This document shows positions 1 to 9,000 of a stretch of DNA of 64,000 nt, piece by piece. Source of the DNA: Siphonodentalium dalli (Eukaryota; Mollusca; Scaphopoda; Gadilida; Siphonodentaliidae); contig CP136063.1 of the NCBI GenBank assembly GCA_032622095.1, positions 74,749,980-74,813,979 of the forward strand. Reading direction: 5' to 3'. How positions within the stretch are numbered: the stretch's first letter is position 1; the number at the start of each line of letters is the position of its first letter. The notes under the pieces were generated by a model, which had not been told where the DNA came from, did no database searches, and saw only the letters and a list, made by a program, of their open reading frames with translations. Made by a program: the position numbers and the translations under genes.

Positions 1-585
1 AGCGATAACAAAATGTTTTATCTATTTTGTGTGCCCCCCACCCCCCACCAGGGCAACCCTATACGAATGGCGCCACTTTGAGCTTTAAGCCACACAATTA
101 GACTCCTGGTATCATGGAGATGATTGTATATAAGTTTGGCGGTAATCGGCAGCTGAAGATATTATTATCAAAGTTGGTGCCCCCCCCCACACATCTCCCA
201 TTCAAACGGCACCAATTTGGCGTTTTTAAATCACAAGATTATAATCCTTGTATCACGGAGAAGAATGTATATCAATTTGGTGGACATTTTTTTTTATCAA
301 TGTTGGTGCCCGTCTCCCCTTCTGCGCCACTTTTGACATTTTTAAAACACCTCATTAGATTCGACATTTCATGGGGATGATTATGTATAAGTTTGGCGGA
401 AATCGGCGATAAAAAGTTGATACCCTCCCCCTTCTCTACCCACGACAACAACCTCGTCACTTTAGAAAATGTAATTTTCTTCCTCGTAAAAAGGTATACC
501 TGTTAGACCCCTTTGGTTCCCTCTAGATGAGCCACGGTAAATTTATATAGAACACATACAGACAGACATTCGCAAATATAGATAT
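1..585 (+). repeat. Dimeric A/B satellite, copy 1 (cut by window edge)
   Basis: Two related monomers of about 140 bp alternate. Type A carries 'gagatgattatgtat' and type B carries 'gagaagaatgtatatcaa'. Markers lie near 113 (A), 254 (B) and 371 (A). The block ends with a distinctive tail (about 480-585, ending in 'agacattcgcaaatat' and an ATAT tract) that is shared with the second locus at 19.5-21.1 kb. The short reading frames here are accidental, because monomer lengths are not kept in frame. Confidence 0.7.
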
Positions 586-1084
586 ATATTAATATCCTCT
601 GTCATGTTATCATTTATGTAGCAATATATCCCCAAAGCGAATACCATTTTATCTACCAGTTCCTACGAAATTCCTTGATAAAATTGGCGATAAAAACATC
701 CGTATCGCTATATAAGGAGCTCGTGATGTCGTTGACTGTTTCAAAATCATGAATGAACTGACGTCACATCAATCGCGTGAAAAATCATAACGACATTCCA
801 ACGTTTATTCTTGCTTACTATAAAAATAGTACCTAGGGTTTAACATTAGTTCATTGGCTACCATCATGGGTATTTTGATTTTGTCCATTGAATTGAATTT
901 CAGTTAGGCATATTCTCGTGAACTTGCAGGTTGGGAGAATTTAGCAAAGCGAGCTAATCGCGTGACACCTATACATTTGCAGGTTGGGAGAATTTACTCA
1001 AGAAAACTAATCCTCAGACACAAATCCAGCAATTTTGGCATTTACGAAACTTCTAAAATGTAATTTGTGTGGTGATTCTGTCAC

Positions 1085-1283
1085 ACCAATGGTAGATAAA
1101 CGTGTTATATACACAATGTGTTTGTTTTGATTCATGTATCGTGACTCGTCTAGCTTTCGTGACCGCATAGCGTCTCGGCGACCAAAGTCGCCTCGTCGCT
1201 ATATGGTCACGAAAACTAGCCTCGTCGTGATACATGAATCGATACAAACACATTGTGTTTATAACACATATATATCCCATGGT
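1085..1283. repeat. 199 bp near-perfect palindrome (fold-back MITE-like)
   Basis: The left arm runs from about 1085 and the right arm ends at 1283, meeting near 1180. The arms share 'acacaatgtgtttgt', 'gattcatgtatc' and a central part around 'gcgtctcggcgacc'. A few mismatches are scattered along both arms. It ends within about 6 bp of the left terminus of the fold-back element at 1289. Open frames on both strands here are palindrome artefacts. Confidence 0.8.
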
Positions 1284-2029
1284 TATACGATTCAGAGACT
1301 AAGGTCCGAATCGGCATCTCTGGTTTAGACTAGGTTTTATTCTAGACCAGGTTTAACTCCAGTTTAAACTAGGTTTTACAGTAGTTAAACCAGGTTTATG
1401 GGAGTAAAACTGGGTTTTAGCGTACTTAAACCAAGTTTTGTGATAAACTCAGTTTAAGTTGAAACTATGTTTTATTAACGTGATAAAGTTATGGTAATAT
1501 TACTAATTGTTTGTGGTGAATTTGGCTATATAATCATCAGTATAAGCTTAGGTATATATGATTTATACGTACCATACGTCTCGCCTCGAACATACACCTT
1601 TAAATATACTTTGAAAAAATTTCAAAGTTAAACCACCCTACCCCAGGTTTGACTAAAACCTAGTTTTTTGGGTTTAATTATTCGGCCGATATTTTTCGCC
1701 CAATATTGATGTTGTTTCTTCGTGAATATGGGAGTATTTATTTTGAATTGGGGGAGGCGTTTATGCGCGGGCGTTTGTCACTCAATGTAGATGCAGGAGA
1801 GTCTTAGTGGAATTCGGGGGGAGGCGATGTCGGTACTTATGAGATAAATTCTAACAAAATATGTGCCAGTGTGATGGATGATTTCTTGCTATATATGTCT
1901 GTTTGCAATTCGCTCGTTCGGATGTCGATTTGGCGGCTGAGAGCATGGCGGGATCGGACTGATCAGATTGACATGTTAGACACGAACATGACTTTTGAAA
2001 CTGATTCCTTATTCACAAAAAGGTCTCTT

Positions 2030-2600
2030 TCGGTCAATTTGACGCATGGGTTGGTGGCTTGCCCAAATACCCATCAGACACACCCCAGCCTTCACCCGGG
2101 GGAGGGTAACGGCCACCCTGAGGGGGTGGAGTATAGACTATTTTGGAGAACTGTAAGGATTTCGGCCAATTTGATAGTATGGGTCGGTGGCTCGCCCCAA
2201 ATAACCCATAGAAACACCCCACCCCTCACATCCGGGGGGGGGGGGGGGGTACCACCGACGGGGTGAACGTGGGATATGGACCATTTTCGAGACTGGTAAG
2301 GATTTCGGCCAATTGACGGCATGGATGGATGGCCCGCTCAAATGTCCCATAGAAACAGCCCACCCATGAACGCTGGGGGAACCACACAGGAGGTGAAAAT
2401 GGGGTATGGACCATTTTCGAGAACGGTAAGGATTTCGGTCAATTTGACGTCAGCAGTGTGGGTAGCCCGCTCCAACTACCCCCTAGAAACACCCTCACCC
2501 GGAGGTACCACCCCGAGGGGGTGAAATGGGGTATGGACCATTTTCGAGAACGGTGGGTGGCACATCCCAAATGCCCCCCATAGAAACACCCCACCCCCAC
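2030..2600 (+). repeat. Minisatellite, left arm of fold-back element
   Basis: Degenerate units start near 2024, 2158, 2300, 2430 and 2550 (spacing about 130-142 bp). Each contains 'ccattttcgagaacgg', a 'gatttcggccaattt' core, 'catagaaacacccca' and a GC-rich 'ccccgagggggtga' stretch. The last unit is shortened. A run of 16 or more G lies near 2235. Confidence 0.8.
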
Positions 2601-2629
2601 CCCGGACCCCATTTTCAGCCGCTCGGGTA

Positions 2630-3440
2630 GAACCACCCGCGGTAAGGGTGAGGTGTTTCTATGACTATATTTGAGGGCGGGCCGCCCACCAATGACGTCA
2701 TATTGGCCGAAATCCTTACCGTTCTCGATAACGGTCCATACCCCATTCTATGGGGTATTTGGGCGTGCCACCTACACATGCCGTAATATTGACCAACAGA
2801 GGCATGTTTTTGCGAATAATGAATAAAATGCTCCATACCCCATTTTCACCCCAGCAGGGTGGTACCCTCCAGGGATGAGGGTAGGGTCTCTATATGGGAT
2901 ATTTGGAGCGTGCCACACACCCCTGTCGTCAAATTGGCCGAAATCCTTACCGTTCTCGAACATGGTTACCATCTTCACCCTCGGGTGGTGACCCACCCCA
3001 CCCGCCCGGATGTGAGGGGTGGGGTGTTTATATGCGTTATTTGAGGTACCCTTCCCCGGGGGTGAGGGTTGGGGTGTTTCTATTCGGTATTTGGGCGTAC
3101 CCAATTTCCACCTCCTCTGTTGGGACCCCCCCCCCCCGGTGAGGGGTGGGTATGGGTGGTTCTATGGTGTATTTTGATCGTGCCACCCACTACTGCTGCC
3201 AAATTAATTAGCCTAAATCCTTATACCGTCCATACCCCTGTTATCCCGGGGCGAGGTGTGATGTTTCTATCGGGTATTATGGGCGAGCCACCCTTTCATG
3301 CCGTCAAATTCGCGAAATCCTTCCCGTTCTCAAAAATGGTCCAAACCCCATTTTCACCCGTCCGGATGGTACCCCCGGGGTGGTGGTGTTTCTATGTGGT
3401 ATTTGTGGCGGGGCCCCACCCATGCCCTCAAGAGATATTT
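2630..3440 (-). repeat. Minisatellite, right arm in inverted orientation
   Basis: The same unit as the left arm, reverse complemented: 'ggccgaaatccttaccg' lies at about 2704 and 2936, with degenerate forms near 3199 and 3305. Spacings are irregular because intermediate units have lost the core. The polarity switch is near 2600-2630. Confidence 0.8.
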
Positions 3441-3805
3441 TTGAGTTCCAAAAGTCACGTTCGTCCATGATATTATATAATATCTAACCGTTATACAACA
3501 GACCGTGCATTCGTCGTGATTTCTCAAAGCGCACGGGTTATTCCCCTGATTAGGAGATTATATAGCGACAACAGGTCGCTTGACCGGACAATGAATTGAC
3601 AAGTAGCGATAATAAACAGACAGACCACGCCTCCTATTCTTTCAATTGGACAAGTGTGGCCCACGGGTAACGCAATCGACCAAATCTATGTCGTCCCAGC
3701 GGTGGAGAAAAACTTGGTTTTACTGCTAAAACCCAGTTTAAACTGGTAGTTTAAACTAGGTCTAAACTGGAGATGCCGATTCGGACCTAAGTGTTTAAAG
3801 AATCG

Positions 3806-4050
3806 ATATAGAAATAGAATATTCAGTGCTGAGTTCGCGGTTGGGAATACACCTGCATTCTTTAGCGTTGAAAGTTGGACACATTATTGTCCTTATCGTC
3901 AAACCAGAGCTTTTTGTTTGCATACACTCATTTGTTTTCTAGACAGCGCTGGTCTTGTAAGCAGGAAAACCGTGCTCATGATCTGAAACAAACTTGTTCT
4001 GTCATCTTAGTATTCATTTACAATATATTACCTAGCATTGGTTCCAGGAT
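3806..4050. other. Unannotated upstream sequence
   Basis: I recognise nothing specific. It lies between the fold-back element and the presumed promoter of the lectin gene, and may contain upstream control sequence. Confidence 0.3.
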
Positions 4051-4058
4051 ATAAAGGG
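4051..4058 (+). promoter_or_regulatory. Candidate TATA box of lectin gene 1
   Basis: 'TATAAAGG' lies 75 bp upstream of the ATG at 4126, which would put transcription start near 4080 and give a short 5' leader. A second TATAAA-like word at 4111 is only 15 bp from the ATG and is a poor candidate. This is motif-level support only. Confidence 0.4.
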
Positions 4059-4125
4059 AATCACCTCCAGTTTACCATAAGTCACAAAATAACGTGGTAT
4101 CCAGCGGCAGTATAAAGCAGCAAGT

Positions 4126-4441
4126 ATGAATGTTGTACTTGCAATTGTCTTCGCCTTTGTTGGGAATTGTCTTGCGAGTACTTCAGAGTTCTCTTTTCGT
4201 GACTTTACGCGACTCAAGGGTGTTGATGGAGTGTTCAATCCTGATTATTTCGAAGCTATGGTTCGCGTGGGGGTGACAAGTAATATAGATTGTGCCCGGC
4301 GATGCACGCGGAATGGTTGTGTTTCGTTTATCCGTAACAAGGACACGAAGACATGTTATTTCTACAACAAACCAATCGTTGCCAAGAGCCCGAGGAACGT
4401 GTTTGGTGAGAACAGTGTTGCTTTAATCGTGAGGAGTGATG
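4126..4441 (+). CDS. Lectin gene 1, exon 1: signal peptide and PAN/Apple-like domain
   Basis: This exon encodes residues 1-105 of a predicted secreted protein. The ATG at 4126 is followed by a hydrophobic signal peptide (about residues 1-17). Residues about 45-100 look like a PAN/Apple fold: an 'IDCARRC...GCVSF...CYFY' pattern gives cysteines at 56, 60, 65 and 77. Only four cysteines are visible, fewer than the fullest Apple domains. PAN domains generally mediate protein or carbohydrate contacts outside the cell. The exon ends at a strong donor (GATG|GTGAGT) in phase 1. The lectin exon at 24286 opens in phase 1, giving a continuous frame across a 19.8 kb intron. The join is inferred from phase and from the known PAN plus C-type lectin architecture of invertebrate lectins. 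An extra exon lying in the intron cannot be excluded. Confidence 0.75.
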
Positions 4442-5178
4442 GTGAGTAGATGGTCATGAATGGTCCAGATCTGGATTTGTCTTTAATGATTGATTATTTT
4501 TTATCTAGCGATATACAATGGAATAAACAACATATATGAATACATGTTGAGGTATATATGGCCGGGAGGACATGGTCTCAAATATGGTCTTCCTCGTTCA
4601 ACATTCGTTCAACATTCAAGTTTTTTTTAACGTGAATGGAATACGTGGGTCGTATATATTGCACCCCTATCAAAATCAGAGTATTCGATACTGTGTTACT
4701 CATTTTTGAGGATTTTTATTTCGGGTAGCGAGAGAGGGTACACCCATGATCGGATCGGGCCCAAATTTTCAGGTATATTTACACTCCCGATGGTTATTTC
4801 ACCATAGGTTTTAACTATTCAAAAAGAGTTTGATTTCCCAACTGCATTATGTATGCATGACCTTAACAACTGAACTGGGTAATCCATGTGGATTCTTCCG
4901 TGCCACCACTAGTCCATGTCAAAATCACAAACTAGGTCATGTATGTATGTCCAGCTGTTAAAAAATGGGTACAATTTGGCACACCCTACAAACCACATCC
5001 CTCATCCAATCGTCACTAAACTTCATATGTATCTTCGGGATGTCCTCTAGATTGGAACCATCGATTACTTCTTAACTTCATTATAAAACATGGCTGTCAG
5101 CAGCAGCCATCTTGGATTTCAAATTTGAATCCATCCGCACACCCTGCAGCCCACATTTGTTGGTGAAATATTTTACTT
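4442..5178. other. Start of intron 1; partial 170 bp-type repeat at its end
   Basis: Intronic, with no gene seen. From about 4960 it carries a copy of the dispersed unit described at 36.1-37.1 kb (markers 'catcttggattt' and 'cacaccctgcagccc'). Confidence 0.5.
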
Positions 5179-6149
5179 GAAAATAATTTCATCTACACGG
5201 ACAAGACCTTTACTGTAACTTTTTGGCTTTCACTCTTTATCATCTATCTATTATATATTTTGAAAGATCTGTGTGTGTATGTGTTTGTGTGTGTGTGTGT
5301 GTGTTTGAAATCGATGGACTCGAAAACGACTAAGCCAATTTCGATGAAACTTGGTATTTGGGTGTATTTTCGGCCGGAGACGAACATAGGCATATTTATT
5401 TGTCCGTGCGAGGTCAACTTTTCACGTGCGGAGGTCAAATCTATTTTTACGCCGTTTTTGCGCTAATATATTTCAGTTCGGTGCTCACAAATCGATTCGA
5501 TATAGCGCGAATAATAAATTGCCAGTCATATAATTTGCACGGTTAGAATCTGTGTGGCTTCATCTTTCCAACGATATATAATATGTATGTATCCGTTTTA
5601 GTTATCTGCCTCAATTATTAGGTACAAGTGGTACGATGCTTTTATCAGGATAAAATCAATGCGTAATTTCTATGACGTCGTCAGAGGTCATAAAGTTAGA
5701 TTACGTTAACTCTCACCCTGCCGATGCATTTGACTGTGTCGCGTTAACTCATCACCGGCCGAGGTATCCGCAAATGACATTGGGCTATATATCTCCGAAC
5801 GGGTGTAGCTATCGACTTGAAATTTGGTATGTGAATGTATCTTGCCCCGGATACGAATTTTATCGGGTCGCCGAGCACGTGCGACGCCAGCTTCGCGCAT
5901 GCGCAGACGAGATCTCGGAAACGGGTTGAGATATTGACTTTAAATTTGGTATGTGAATGTATCTTGCCCCGGATACGAATTTTATCGGGTCGCCGAGCAC
6001 GTGCGACACCAGCTTCGCGCATGCGCAGACCAGATCTAGGAAACGGGTGGAGCAATCGACTTGAAATTTGGTTTTTTAATAGCCCGAAAATAATTTCATC
6101 TACACGGACAAGACCTTTACTGTAACTTTTTGGCTTTCACTCTTTATCA
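5179..6149 (+). mobile_element. Truncated Helitron A between two identical 64 bp repeats
   Basis: A perfect 64 bp direct repeat (5179-5242 and 6086-6149, beginning 'gaaaataatttcatctac' and ending 'cactctttatca') brackets an insert. The insert begins at 5247 with the Helitron-type 5' end 'TCTATTATATATTTT' preceded by A, then a GT-rich tract (5281-5306). Near 5811-6062 two tandem copies of a 122 bp unit occur (marker 'cttgccccggatacg'). No terminal hairpin with CTRR is present before 6086, so the 3' end appears lost. No RepHel protein is encoded. Confidence 0.6.
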
Positions 6150-7066
6150 TCTATATATATATATTTTGAGACTTCCGTATATATATATATGTGTGTGGGT
6201 ACTTCATAGAATCGAAAACGGTTGCGCGGATCGAGCTAAAAATTTTCGTATATAAGTGTAAAAACCCACGGGGATCGTCGACGTCGCGTTTTGGACAAGC
6301 TCTGCGCACTCATTCTCCGCTCCCAATCATCAAAATCATCGCAAACGACACTTCGGGGGGGTTAAGGCATCAACGATCTTTATATTGACCGTATTTGGAG
6401 TCGTTAACCGACGAACGCTCTTTATTGCCATCGACGTTGCTAAACGGTTAACCATGCGTACGAAACTACGGACGCAAAACGCGAAATGCATTTATCTTGA
6501 TTAAAAAGGCAGAATTAACGTGTTGTGTGATTCTTATGTCTGTCGTTCGTAGGAACGGGGGAAATTTTCAATCATACCTCTTTTAGGGATGGGTACTGCG
6601 TGTTGTGTGAACAAAAAAAATGCGTGTTGTGTGATGCTTATGTCTGTCGTTCCTAGGCACGGGGGAAATTTTCATCGGGTCAGTTTTTCCGCCCGATGTA
6701 CCTTAGATCATACCTCTTTTAGGGACGGGTACTGCGTGTTTAATGATTCTTATGTCTTCTCCACCTTAATCGGGTAAAATAAGGTCTAATCGGATAAAAT
6801 ATTTAAAAACCCAAAATTAAATTAAAAAAATTAAAAAATCCAGTAAATTAAAAATGCACGGGTAAAATATTGAAAAACCCAAAATTAAATTAAAAATTAA
6901 TTAAAAAAAATCCGGTAAATTAAAAATGCACAATTAACTCGTGTTATAAAAAAAATAATTAATATTAACTCATTGAAAAAAAAATAATTAATTAAAAAAT
7001 TAATTAAAAACATTAAAAATTGACATATTTCTGACGAACGCCGCCAGTGGCGGGCTAACCTGCTAG
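6150..7066 (+). mobile_element. Non-autonomous Helitron B
   Basis: The 5' end is A|TCTATATATATATATTTTG at 6150. The 3' end is a GC stem-loop (ccgcc-agt-ggcgg, 7041-7053), nine bases, then CTAG at 7063-7066 followed by T. These are the hallmark Helitron termini: a 5' TC, a 3' hairpin plus CTRR, and no inverted repeats or target duplication. Inside are a duplicated block (about 6520-6740, marker 'ttatgtctgtcgttc') and an A/T-rich stretch (6780-7020). No helicase frame is present. Confidence 0.75.
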
Positions 7067-8278
7067 TCTACTATATATTTTGAGAACTACGTATATATAT
7101 ATGTGTGTATATTTGTCCTCTATAGAATCGAAAACGGCTGGCTCGATTGAGCTCAAACTTCCCATCTAAGGGTAAAAACACACGGGAATCGTCGTCGCGG
7201 CGTTTTGGAGAAGCTCTGAGCACTCATTCTCCACTCCCAATCACAAAAACGGCACTGCGGGGGTTAATCACGTGATAATTTAATGAGCGTTTGTATATGA
7301 CGCGTCGCTATAAAAGAGCGTTTGTTTACAATTCATCGCAACGTTATCGCTCGAAATTTAGCATCGAATTTTTTTTATTTCTTTCATCAAAAACATAATT
7401 AAGTGTTGGACTCTATCATTTTAAGAATATGTAAGTATTACACACAGACACACCAAGTCTCAGCTTAAAATTTTATAAATAAGAGTTTTAATCGACATAA
7501 ATCGATTTTAATGGGAAATGCTATGTTAAAATTTAGCATCGAAAAATTTAATTTCTTCCATCTGAAACATAATTACGTGTTGGACTGTGTCATTTTAGTA
7601 AGTATTACACACAGACACACCAAGTCTCAGCTTAAAATTTTGAAAAATAAGAGTTTTATCGACATAAATCGATTTTAATGGGAAATCCTATGTTAAAATT
7701 TAGCGTCGAAAAAATGTAATTTCTTCCATCTAAAACATAATTACGTGTTGGACTGTGTCATTTTAAGAACTTATAAGTATTACACGCAGACACACGAAGT
7801 TTCAGCTTGAAATTTTGAAAAATAACAGTTTTATCGACATAAATCGATTTGAATGCAAAATCCTATGTTAAAATTTAAATATTACGCCACTGGCGGAATT
7901 CGTCCTATGAAAATTCTATGGAAGCAAAATGGTCAACTCGGGACGGGTCAACCGATTGAGCCCAAAATTGCTACCTATGGGTACTTTTGTCCCGAAAGTG
8001 TCACGGACGGGTCAAATCGTGACCCCGACGTGACATTGACCTTCAAACTGGTCAATTCAAGGTCAAATGGGGTAAAACTGGCGGATTTCTGTACTTTTGT
8101 CCGGGGAGTGTTTTGGACGGGTCAAATCATGACCACGACCTGACCTTGACCTTCAAAATTGTCAATTCAAGGTCAAGTCGGGTAAAAAATGCAACACAAG
8201 TGTCTCGGAACCTGTTGCAATTGCTTTTTCGAACACAGTCATGGGACGAATGCCGCCAGTGGCGGGCTAACCTGCTAG
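7067..8278 (+). mobile_element. Non-autonomous Helitron C, directly abutting B
   Basis: It begins TCTACTATATATTTTG at 7067, immediately after the CTAG of Helitron B. It ends with the same stem-loop (8253-8265) and CTAG (8275-8278). It carries three tandem copies of a 168-176 bp unit (7352-7880; marker 'gttaaaatttagc') and, toward its 3' side, degenerate 'gaccttgaccttcaaaat' units. Open frames are short and repeat-derived. Confidence 0.75.
7352..7880 (+). repeat. Three-copy tandem repeat inside Helitron C
   Basis: Units of about 168-176 bp begin near 7352, 7524 and 7692, with a partial fourth at 7868. Shared markers are 'cacagacacacc', 'cagcttaaaattttg' and 'cgacataaatcgatttt'. Confidence 0.8.
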
Positions 8279-8918
8279 TCTATTATATATTTGGAAGATC
8301 TGTGTGTGTGTGTCTGTCTGTCTGTTCGCGATGGACTCGAAAACGGCGTAGCCGATTTCGATGAAACTTGGTATGTGGGGGTACTTTCGGTCATGGAGTG
8401 GCATGGGCCTATTAATTTGCCCGTGCGACGTGACATTGACCTTGAAATCTGGTCATTTCAAGGTCGAACGCCCGAGTATCACGGGATTTCGATGAAAATT
8501 AGTGTCTGGTGATACTTTCGTATGGGGAGTGTCGTAAGCCTATTCGTTTGCCCGTGCGACGTGACCTTGACCTTGAAATCGGGTCAATTCAAGGTCAAAT
8601 CGCGAATTTTGATGGGATTTCGACGAAATTTGATACGTATGGTTACTTTTGTCCACTGGGTGTTTTGGACGGGTCGAGTCGTGACACGGACCTGACCTTG
8701 ACCTTCAAAATGATCAATTCGAGGTCAAATCGGGTAAACCCGGATGGATTTCGACGGGTACTATTGTCGGGTACTTTTGTCCGGGCAGTGTTTTGGACGG
8801 GTTAAATCGTGACCCCACCTGACCTTGACCTTCAAAATGGACAATTCAAGGTCAAATCGCGCAATTCGCCGAAAAGCATAGGGGAAACAGCCCAGACGAA
8901 GTCGGGTCCACCTGCTAG
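8279..8918 (+). mobile_element. Non-autonomous Helitron D, directly abutting C
   Basis: It begins TCTATTATATATTTGG at 8279, right after the CTAG of C, then a GT-rich tract. It consists mainly of degenerate units of about 110 bp carrying 'gtgaccttgaccttgaaat' and 'ttcaaggtcaaatcg'. It ends with a stem-loop (about 8892-8906, arms around a GAA loop, one mismatch) and CTAG at 8915-8918 followed by T. A truncated relative lies at 51003-51527. Confidence 0.7.
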
Positions 8919-9000
8919 TTCTATATATGCGTCGACTGACTGGTCGACATATTACATGTAGCTTATCTAATATATATTTTGGAAATTCGGTTTGTCTATG

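Larger units (their letters stand above)
1289..3805. mobile_element. Fold-back element with inverted minisatellite arms
   Basis: The outer termini are inverted copies. The left end (1289-1480) contains 'aggtccgaatcggcatctc' followed by tracts of the type 'aaactaggttt'. The right end (3706-3805) is its reverse complement, ending '...gccgattcggacctaa'. Inside, a minisatellite unit of about 125-143 bp (markers 'aaggatttcggccaattt' and 'gggtatggaccattttcg') is in + orientation over about 2030-2600 and inverted over about 2630-3440. The whole element can therefore fold on itself. No transposase frame is visible, so it is non-autonomous. A target-site duplication is not clear. The several 60-133 residue frames within it, on both strands, are by-products of the repeats. 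Confidence 0.75.

Noticed and set aside
1134-1328. Paired open frames on both strands (1134-1328 plus, 1053-1280 minus)
   Set aside because: Similar peptides from both strands are the signature of the palindrome.
3069-3470. 133-codon frame on the plus strand
   Set aside because: Composed of inverted minisatellite units in the fold-back element; Pro/Gly-rich by composition and no domain.
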